DNA of 39,704 bases from positions 1 to 39,704 of the forward strand of contig JAQTMV010000017.1 of assembly GCA_028714175.1 (NCBI GenBank), in the 5' to 3' direction. This DNA comes from Methylococcales bacterium (lineage in GTDB: Bacteria; Pseudomonadota; Gammaproteobacteria; Methylococcales; Methylomonadaceae). Positions 34,422-39,704 of the stretch are shown piece after piece. Both the position numbers and the translations under genes were made by a program. How positions within the stretch are numbered: position 1 is the stretch's first letter; every line of letters starts with the position of its first letter. Below the pieces are notes generated by a model that had not been told where the DNA came from, ran no database searches, and worked only from the letters and a program-made list of their open reading frames with translations.

Positions 34422-34778
34422 TCACATCGTATGGGTTGACCGGTCAGACGCCAGAGCGCCCGCCAAGTAGGTTTCTATTTTACTCCGCGCTACACCGCCG
34501 TCCTGATCACTGAACTGCACGCCAATGCCGCTGGCTCTATAACCCCCTGAACTGGGCGGCGTTTTCCAGATTACTTTGCCAACAATGGGCAGCCGTTCGG
34601 TTTCTTCCATTAAATTCAGCAGCATGAATACTTCCTGCCCCATTTCATAGTCCCGGCTAGTCGGAATAAACAACCCCCCGTTAATAACAAAAGGCATATA
34701 GGCTGTATATAAGGCGCTCTTGTCTTTGATTGAAAGTGTCAATATTCCCTGTCTGGGCGCTGGTTCTGTCATCGTCAT
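34422..34778 (-). CDS. pilZ: PilZ-domain protein of the type IV pilus assembly type
   Basis: A 118-residue PilZ-fold protein. It has the compact beta-barrel pattern LTLSIKDKSALYTAYMPFV, GGLFIPTSRDYEMGQEVF and VGKVIWKTP, GIGVQF. The Arg-rich cyclic-di-GMP motif is not visible, which fits the pilus protein PilZ, a non-binder. It overlaps the holB stop by four bases (34775-34778), matching the Pseudomonas and Xanthomonas location of pilZ. Confidence 0.9.
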   Translation of the reverse strand: MTMTEPAPRQGILTLSIKDKSALYTAYMPFVINGGLFIPTSRDYEMGQEVFMLLNLMEETERLPIVGKVIWKTPPSSGGYRASGIGVQFSDQDGGVARSKIETYLAGALASDRSTHTM

Positions 34779-35755
34779 TTTCGCAGGTTAAGTTCAAACC
34801 ATTTTATTAGAATTTCTTCAAACATTATATGCTTGTTTATTTGGGTATCCAGGAGTTGCCGGCTCTTCAATAATAAATCATATAATCTATAAAGCCCTTT
34901 TAATTCTAGTTGTTGCGATAATTCTTGCAAGGATTCTTTCAGATCCGGATTATATAAGCCGTCAGATTTTGGCAGATAACAACACTTGATCAAATCGATA
35001 ATCCAGGATGTAATCCAGAATATCAATGATGATTCAGGTAATTTATGCCAATTTTCAGCGACAATAACCGGATGACTGCGCTGTTTTGCAATATCCACCC
35101 ACGCCTTGAAACAGTCATTACGCAATGTCAATGAACCCTCGTTGGCATAGCGCAGAGCCAGTAACGGCGAGCCCTGCGCCAAGCTGAACAACAACTCCCG
35201 ATCATTTTGTACAGCCTGTTGTTTTAGCCAGCTGCAGGCAATTTCTTTAGCGGGTCTGGCAACGGCAAGCTTCTGGCAGCGGCTGACGATGGTAGCAGGC
35301 AACCCCGCCGATTTATCGGAAATCAAGATAATAACAGTGCGCTCTGCCGGCTCTTCCAGGCATTTCAGAAACGCATTAGCCGCTGCATTGTTCATTTTAT
35401 CGGCGGGATTGACAATGACTACGCGGTACATATCAAACTGCGGCTTTAAGGTTAATTTAGCGACCAGACTGCGAATCTGATCAATCGTGATGGATGTTTT
35501 TGCTTCATCAGGCCGTATTTGCATAAAATCCGGGTGAGTTTCTGCATTCAGTAGCAAACAGTTGTGACAATGACCACAAGCGATACCATTGGTCTGCGGT
35601 TTTGCACAAAGCAGGGAATAGGCATACTGATCGGCCAGGTGCTGCTTGCCCAAGCCTTTGTTTCCGGTAATGAGTAAAGCCTGGGGAACACGATTCTGCA
35701 CACTGTAATTGCGAAGTTGATCCCAGTTTTTTTGCTGCCAGGGTAGTAATGTCAT
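34775..35755 (-). CDS. holB: DNA polymerase III delta' subunit
   Basis: A 326-residue clamp-loader subunit. The AAA+ fold carries the degenerate nucleotide loop NKGLGKQHLAD, a CGHCHNC zinc-binding cluster (with one more Cys upstream), and the SRC motif in IVSRCQKL. The start is taken as ATG 35755, which overlaps the tmk stop by ATGA; the in-frame start at 35770 would add five residues inside tmk. The gene overlaps pilZ by four bases. Confidence 0.93.
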   Translation of the reverse strand: MTLLPWQQKNWDQLRNYSVQNRVPQALLITGNKGLGKQHLADQYAYSLLCAKPQTNGIACGHCHNCLLLNAETHPDFMQIRPDEAKTSITIDQIRSLVAKLTLKPQFDMYRVVIVNPADKMNNAAANAFLKCLEEPAERTVIILISDKSAGLPATIVSRCQKLAVARPAKEIACSWLKQQAVQNDRELLFSLAQGSPLLALRYANEGSLTLRNDCFKAWVDIAKQRSHPVIVAENWHKLPESSLIFWITSWIIDLIKCCYLPKSDGLYNPDLKESLQELSQQLELKGLYRLYDLLLKSRQLLDTQINKHIMFEEILIKWFELNLRK

Positions 35756-36375
35756 CTTAATAAAGCACAAATAACATCAATCATCGCTCTTTGTACATCG
35801 ACTAGGGGTTGGCTTGCTTTAATCAGTTTGATACGCTCCGGATGCAACTCCGCCTGCAATAAATAAGCCCGTCTGACCTGCTCAAAAAAACTGATTTTTT
35901 CTGCTTCAAACCGATCGAAAGTTCCCCGTTTCCTGGCACGCTCTATGCCTATCTCAACGGGAGCGTCCAGCAACAATGTTAAATCCGGTCTCAGTGTGCC
36001 TTGCACCAGGTTCTCCAGCCACTCTATAGTGCTAATGCGCATATTTCGCCCTCCGCCTTGATAGGCATAAGTGGCATCGGTAAAACGGTCACAAAGCACC
36101 CATTTGCCTTGCGCCAATGCGGGTTCAATGACATGCTTGATATGCTGTGCTCGCGCCGCGAACATCAGCAATAATTCAGCATGTTCTGAAATGGCCTCAC
36201 CGTGCTTGTCCAGCAATAAATGCCGTATTTTTTCAGCCAGCACAGTACCGCCGGGTTCACGCGTAACAACAACAGAAATGTTATGCTGTTGCAAATAGTC
36301 TTTTATAAAAGCCAGATTCGTGGTCTTGCCCACCCCTTCCCCACCTTCCAGTGTGATAAACTTCCCTCTAATCAT
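35752..36375 (-). CDS. tmk: Thymidylate kinase
   Basis: A 207-residue dTMP kinase. The P-loop is EGGEGVGKTTN, the DRF motif is LCDRFTDATYAYQGGGR, and the later region DLTLLLDAPVEIGIERARKRG carries the LID and Arg positions. Length is normal. It overlaps mltG upstream by eight bases and holB downstream by four. Confidence 0.96.
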   Translation of the reverse strand: MIRGKFITLEGGEGVGKTTNLAFIKDYLQQHNISVVVTREPGGTVLAEKIRHLLLDKHGEAISEHAELLLMFAARAQHIKHVIEPALAQGKWVLCDRFTDATYAYQGGGRNMRISTIEWLENLVQGTLRPDLTLLLDAPVEIGIERARKRGTFDRFEAEKISFFEQVRRAYLLQAELHPERIKLIKASQPLVDVQRAMIDVICALLR

Positions 36376-37369
36376 TTTCCTTCCTTTGAAAACTATCGAC
36401 GGCCAGATTATGATCTTTTAAAGTAGAGGAAAATACATGGGTACCGTCACCACGAGCCACAAAATAAAGATTATTGCTGATATCAGGATGCAAAGCCGCA
36501 TAAATAGCGTCGCGTCCCGGCATGGCAATTGGCGTTGGCGGCAAGCCTTTGATCATATAGGTATTGTAAGGCGTTGCTGTTGTTAAATCGGTATGTCCTA
36601 TATTACCCTGATAATTTTCACCCATGCCATAAATAACTGTCGGGTCGGTTTGCAACAGCATATCTGTTTGCAACCGGCGAATAAATACGCCTGCTATCAA
36701 GGGTCTCTCGGCAACTACGCCGGTTTCCTTTTCTACGATTGAAGCAAGTATCAATGCTTCATAGGGGGTTTTGATAGGCAGGCCTCCCGCTTTATGAAGC
36801 CATTCCTGTTGCAGTACCAACTGCATTTTCTCGTAGGCTCTTTTTAATAAAGCAACATCAGATGACCTTTTTTCGAAATAATAGGTATCGGGAAAAAACG
36901 CGCCTTCCGGATGTTTTATATCCGCCCCAAGACGGGACATTAACGCTGCAAAACTGACGTTATTCAAGGTATGTTCAAGATTGGGGTTTTTCTCGACTTC
37001 CTGTAGTATTTCTTTAAAACTCCAGCCTTCAGGAAAAGTAATAGCGTATTGTTTGGTTTTTCCTTGTACAAACAGGCTTAAAATTTCCGGAAGAGTCAAA
37101 CCGGGCGTTAACTCGTATTCGCCTGTTTTAAGTTTTTTGAATGTTTTTTCCGAAACAGCAATGACTTTAAACCAGACTGGTTTAAAGTCCAGATTTTGGA
37201 CTAACAGCTTGTCGGTAATCTGATTAAACGAGTCACCCTTGTTGATTTCTATAACAATCGGATTACCTACCACGACAGGCGTATGTAAAGCCTTTTGATA
37301 ATCCCGCCACGCCCAGGCACAGGCAATGATTAAAGTTAATAAGACGCATGCGATGATTTTATATATCAC
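36368..37369 (-). CDS. mltG: Endolytic transglycosylase MltG
   Basis: A 333-residue YceG-like lytic transglycosylase with one N-terminal transmembrane helix (about 4-22). It carries the catalytic Glu in LILASIVEKETG, YGMGENYQGNIGHTDL and TPYNTYMIKGLPPTPIAMPG. It cuts nascent glycan strands and so limits their length. The start is GTG 37369 with AGGT nine bases upstream, inside the end of pabC (11-base overlap). No usable ATG keeps the membrane helix. Confidence 0.94.
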   Translation of the reverse strand: MIYKIIACVLLTLIIACAWAWRDYQKALHTPVVVGNPIVIEINKGDSFNQITDKLLVQNLDFKPVWFKVIAVSEKTFKKLKTGEYELTPGLTLPEILSLFVQGKTKQYAITFPEGWSFKEILQEVEKNPNLEHTLNNVSFAALMSRLGADIKHPEGAFFPDTYYFEKRSSDVALLKRAYEKMQLVLQQEWLHKAGGLPIKTPYEALILASIVEKETGVVAERPLIAGVFIRRLQTDMLLQTDPTVIYGMGENYQGNIGHTDLTTATPYNTYMIKGLPPTPIAMPGRDAIYAALHPDISNNLYFVARGDGTHVFSSTLKDHNLAVDSFQRKEND

Positions 37370-38222
37370 CGCAAATTACCTCATGTTTAAACTGATCGAG
37401 CCAGACTTGTATTTGCCTTGTTTTTGAACCCACTGGGAAACGTGTATTCGCGATTTTATTGATGGGCCAGATACCAATAATTGAATTACAAACAAAGATT
37501 TCATCCGCTGATAATAATTCATCTTTGCTAAAAGCGTGCTCAACAACCGGCAGATTATGCCGGGCAGATAGCGCCATAATTATGCTTCGCATCACGCCGG
37601 CAACGCCGGCTAGCGCAAGCGATGCGGTAAAAAGCATGTCATTTTTAACATAAAAGAGATTGCTCATTGTTCCTTCAATAACATGATCATTCATGTCCAG
37701 CATAATGCCTTCCTGAATAACGGGATCGCTCCATTCAGCCCGCGCCAATACCTGTTCAAGCCGATTGAGGTGTTTGATACCGGCTAACGCAGGATTCAAT
37801 CCCAAACGGGTACTGCAAAAGCGGGCGGCAATGCCCTGCTCCTCATAGGCAGACGCGAACTTTCCCAGGATGGAGATCGGGAACGAGGGAAAGGGATGTA
37901 AACTTAACACGCGGGTAGGCTGAATTACGTCAGGTTGACGATAACCGCGTCCGCCTGAACCGCGGGTGAGTATCAGTTTAAGAACAGCCTTGCTTGAATG
38001 TTGACAAAGTGTACTCGTTTCATAAACAAGAAGCTCAATATCCGGGAAAGGAATATAAAGACGCCGGCAACCTGCCTTTAACCGATCTAAATGCCGGCCA
38101 AGAAAAACAGCTTGTCCGTTATCAACTGCTATCGTTTCAAATAATCCATCACCGTATTGAAATCCGCGATCCGCTATTTCAACATGCTCCCTGCTTTCGC
38201 CATTAACCAGAATCATCCGCAT
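37359..38222 (-). CDS. pabC: Aminodeoxychorismate lyase
   Basis: A 287-residue PLP fold-type IV enzyme making p-aminobenzoate for folate. The PLP Lys lies in GIKHLNRLEQVLARAEW, and EGTMSNLFYV and EIFVCNSIIGIWPI are family signatures. ATG 38222 or 38216 may be used. Gene order fabF-pabC-mltG-tmk is conserved from E. coli. It is 24 bases from the fabF end. Confidence 0.94.
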   Translation of the reverse strand: MRMILVNGESREHVEIADRGFQYGDGLFETIAVDNGQAVFLGRHLDRLKAGCRRLYIPFPDIELLVYETSTLCQHSSKAVLKLILTRGSGGRGYRQPDVIQPTRVLSLHPFPSFPISILGKFASAYEEQGIAARFCSTRLGLNPALAGIKHLNRLEQVLARAEWSDPVIQEGIMLDMNDHVIEGTMSNLFYVKNDMLFTASLALAGVAGVMRSIIMALSARHNLPVVEHAFSKDELLSADEIFVCNSIIGIWPINKIANTRFPVGSKTRQIQVWLDQFKHEVICGDI

Positions 38223-38246
38223 CAGAGACGCTGCATTACAACGTCT

Positions 38247-39491
38247 CTAGTCGTAACGCTTAAAAACCAGTGTGCCATTGGTACCACCAAAACCAAATGA
38301 ATTGGACATGGCGACATTAATTTTCATATTTCTTGCGCTATTAGGCACATAATCGAGATCACATTCAGGATCCTGATTTTCCAGGTTGATTGTGGGTGGG
38401 GCAATACGGTTTTTGATGCTTAAGGCAGTCAAAACCGCTTCAATACCCCCCGCAGCACCCAGCATGTGACCAAGCATGGACTTGGTGGAGCTGATCGCAA
38501 CTTTATAGGCATGAGCACCCAATGCGGTTTTCATCGCATGGGTTTCGCCAATATCACCCGCTGGCGTCGAAGTACCGTGGGCATTGATGTAATCAACATC
38601 ATCGGCATTCAAGCCCGCATCACGCAGGGCATTTTTCATGCAGCGGGCGGCGCCTTCTCCACCCATTGAAGGCGTTGTTATGTGATAGGCATCAGCGCTC
38701 ATGCCATAACCGACTACTTCGGCATAAATTTTTGCGCCGCGTGCTTTGGCATGTTCCAGTTCTTCAAGAACAACAACACCGGCGCCATCGCTTAATACGA
38801 AGCCGTCACGATCCCTGTCCCATGGCCGGCTTGCCGCTTGCGGGTCATCATTACGGCGAGATAAGGCCTTGGCAGAGGCAAAACCACCCATTGTTGTGGG
38901 TGATGTTGTACAGCGCTCTGCTCCGCCGGCAATCATCACATCGGCATCGCCATACTTAATTAAACGCGCAGCATCGCCAATGTTATGCGTGCCTGTAGCA
39001 CAGGCGGTAACGATGGCAAAGTTAGGCCCTTTTAACCCGTATTTGATTGAAAGATTGCCTGAAATCATATTAACGATATTACCAGGAACATAGAATGGCG
39101 AGATACGGCGAGGGCCGCCTTTCTCATAGATTGCATAGCATTCTTCAATACCGGTAACACCGCCTATCCCAGCACCTATTGCCACACCGATACGTTCAGC
39201 ATTGGCCTCGGTGACTTCAAGTCCCGAATCTTCAATAGCCTGACATCCCGCGACAATACCATAATGAATAAATCCGTCCATGCGTTTGGCATCTTTATCC
39301 GGAATATATTGAGTAATATCAAAATTTCTTATAACGCCGCCAAAGGTGCTGGCAAAAAGAGAAATGTCAAAAGAATCGATTGTGCTTATGCCGCTCTTGC
39401 CTTTAATAATCCCATCCCAGGTTTCCGGGACAGTGTTGGCTATAGGCGTAACAGCGCCCAATCCAGTTATTACAACTCGACGTTTACTCAA
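38247..39491 (-). CDS. fabF: Beta-ketoacyl-ACP synthase II
   Basis: A 414-residue KAS II extending fatty acyl chains on ACP. The active site has Cys164 in VTACATGTHNIG, and His residues in NAHGTSTPAGD and STKSMLGHMLGAAGG. The start is placed at TTG 39491: this gives LSKRRVVITGLG and puts the active Cys at position 164, the same as in the E. coli enzyme. The longer frame from ATG 39563 would add 24 Pro/Leu-rich residues and begin inside a hairpin. It follows acpP by 87 bases. Confidence 0.94.
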   Translation of the reverse strand: MSKRRVVITGLGAVTPIANTVPETWDGIIKGKSGISTIDSFDISLFASTFGGVIRNFDITQYIPDKDAKRMDGFIHYGIVAGCQAIEDSGLEVTEANAERIGVAIGAGIGGVTGIEECYAIYEKGGPRRISPFYVPGNIVNMISGNLSIKYGLKGPNFAIVTACATGTHNIGDAARLIKYGDADVMIAGGAERCTTSPTTMGGFASAKALSRRNDDPQAASRPWDRDRDGFVLSDGAGVVVLEELEHAKARGAKIYAEVVGYGMSADAYHITTPSMGGEGAARCMKNALRDAGLNADDVDYINAHGTSTPAGDIGETHAMKTALGAHAYKVAISSTKSMLGHMLGAAGGIEAVLTALSIKNRIAPPTINLENQDPECDLDYVPNSARNMKINVAMSNSFGFGGTNGTLVFKRYD

Positions 39492-39543
39492 TGTAATGTA
39501 CCATAAGAAAAGTAAAGGTGGCGATAAAGGAGGTGGTGACTTA

Positions 39544-39568
39544 AGTGGATGAACAGCATCCATCCACT
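39544..39568. other. Hairpin between acpP and fabF
   Basis: AGTGGATG (39544-39551) pairs with CATCCACT (39561-39568) across a 9-base loop, just after the acpP stop. No U-run follows. It may separate acpP mRNA from the less-needed fabF message by processing or partial termination. Confidence 0.45.
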
Positions 39569-39578
39569 AAAAATAATC

Positions 39579-39704
39579 TTACGCGTTTTTTTCTACATAA
39601 TCGATAGCTTGCTGAACTGTTGTAATTTTTTCAGCTTCATCGTCTGGAATTTCGCATTCAAATTCTTCTTCAAGAGCCATAACGAGTTCAACCGTATCCA
39701 GAGA
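39579..39704 (-). CDS. acpP: Acyl carrier protein, C-terminal part (partial)
   Basis: The minus strand encodes 41 residues and a [18 protein letters not shown], then [20 protein letters not shown] and VEKNA. The first visible residue is the Ser of the D-S-L motif that carries 4'-phosphopantetheine, so the window cuts the gene at that codon. It lies upstream of fabF, as in other gammaproteobacteria. Confidence 0.95.
   Translation of the reverse strand, partial: SLDTVELVMALEEEFECEIPDDEAEKITTVQQAIDYVEKNA

Noticed and set aside
39492..39563. 24-residue N-terminal extension of FabF from ATG 39563
   Set aside because: It is Pro/Leu-rich and absent from known FabF proteins, its start lies in a hairpin, and TTG 39491 puts the active Cys at 164 as in E. 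coli.

Overview
The window is a gammaproteobacterial chromosome segment. The right third carries the conserved order acpP-fabF-pabC-mltG-tmk-holB-pilZ-tatD on the minus strand, plus surE-pcm, rhlE, parC and an acyl-CoA thioesterase gene. PilZ next to holB, pcm followed by a yqaA remnant, and a methylthioinosine-phosphorylase-like fragment fit a Pseudomonas- or Methylococcales-like lineage. A methanotroph is my guess, not something the sequence proves.

Layout: (1) 1-12368, plus strand, a heavy-metal resistance cluster. It has a BlaI-type repressor and a short M56 membrane metalloprotease, then an RND efflux operon (CzcB-like lipoprotein adaptor, CzcA/CusA-like pump, HupE/UreJ-like membrane protein, a small membrane-anchored protein, and a TolC-family outer-membrane protein with an apparent frameshift). 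A 987-residue fusion of an EamA/DMT transporter, a histidine-rich linker and a P1B-type metal ATPase follows. A near-identical 17-bp palindrome lies in the promoter region of both the repressor and the efflux operon, so one repressor probably controls both. (2) 12369-26570, an accessory island. It holds a ParDE toxin-antitoxin pair with a palindromic operator, a decayed IS4-type transposase, a complete type I Zorya anti-phage locus (zorA-zorB-zorC-zorD) interrupted by a DUF433 antitoxin gene with a stump of its toxin, a fragment of a thioinosine phosphorylase gene, and a three-gene Anbu-proteasome operon (transglutaminase, N-formylglutamate amidohydrolase, Anbu). (3) 26571-39704, core genome.

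Two decayed, same-orientation copies of the 3' end of a yqaA-like gene lie at 22709-22954 and 26571-26825. The second is attached to pcm and marks the old chromosomal junction. The island therefore seems to have arisen or been rearranged at the yqaA locus.

The genes act in modules. The metal cluster combines trans-envelope efflux (adaptor, pump, outer-membrane channel) with inner-membrane ATP-driven export. Zorya combines a peptidoglycan-anchored, ion-driven motor (ZorAB) with cytoplasmic effectors (ZorC, and the ZorD helicase-nuclease). The right end is housekeeping: fatty acid synthesis, folate, cell-wall lytic transglycosylase, dTMP kinase, clamp loader, topoisomerase IV, protein repair and RNA helicase. 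No tRNA, rRNA or CRISPR array was seen.
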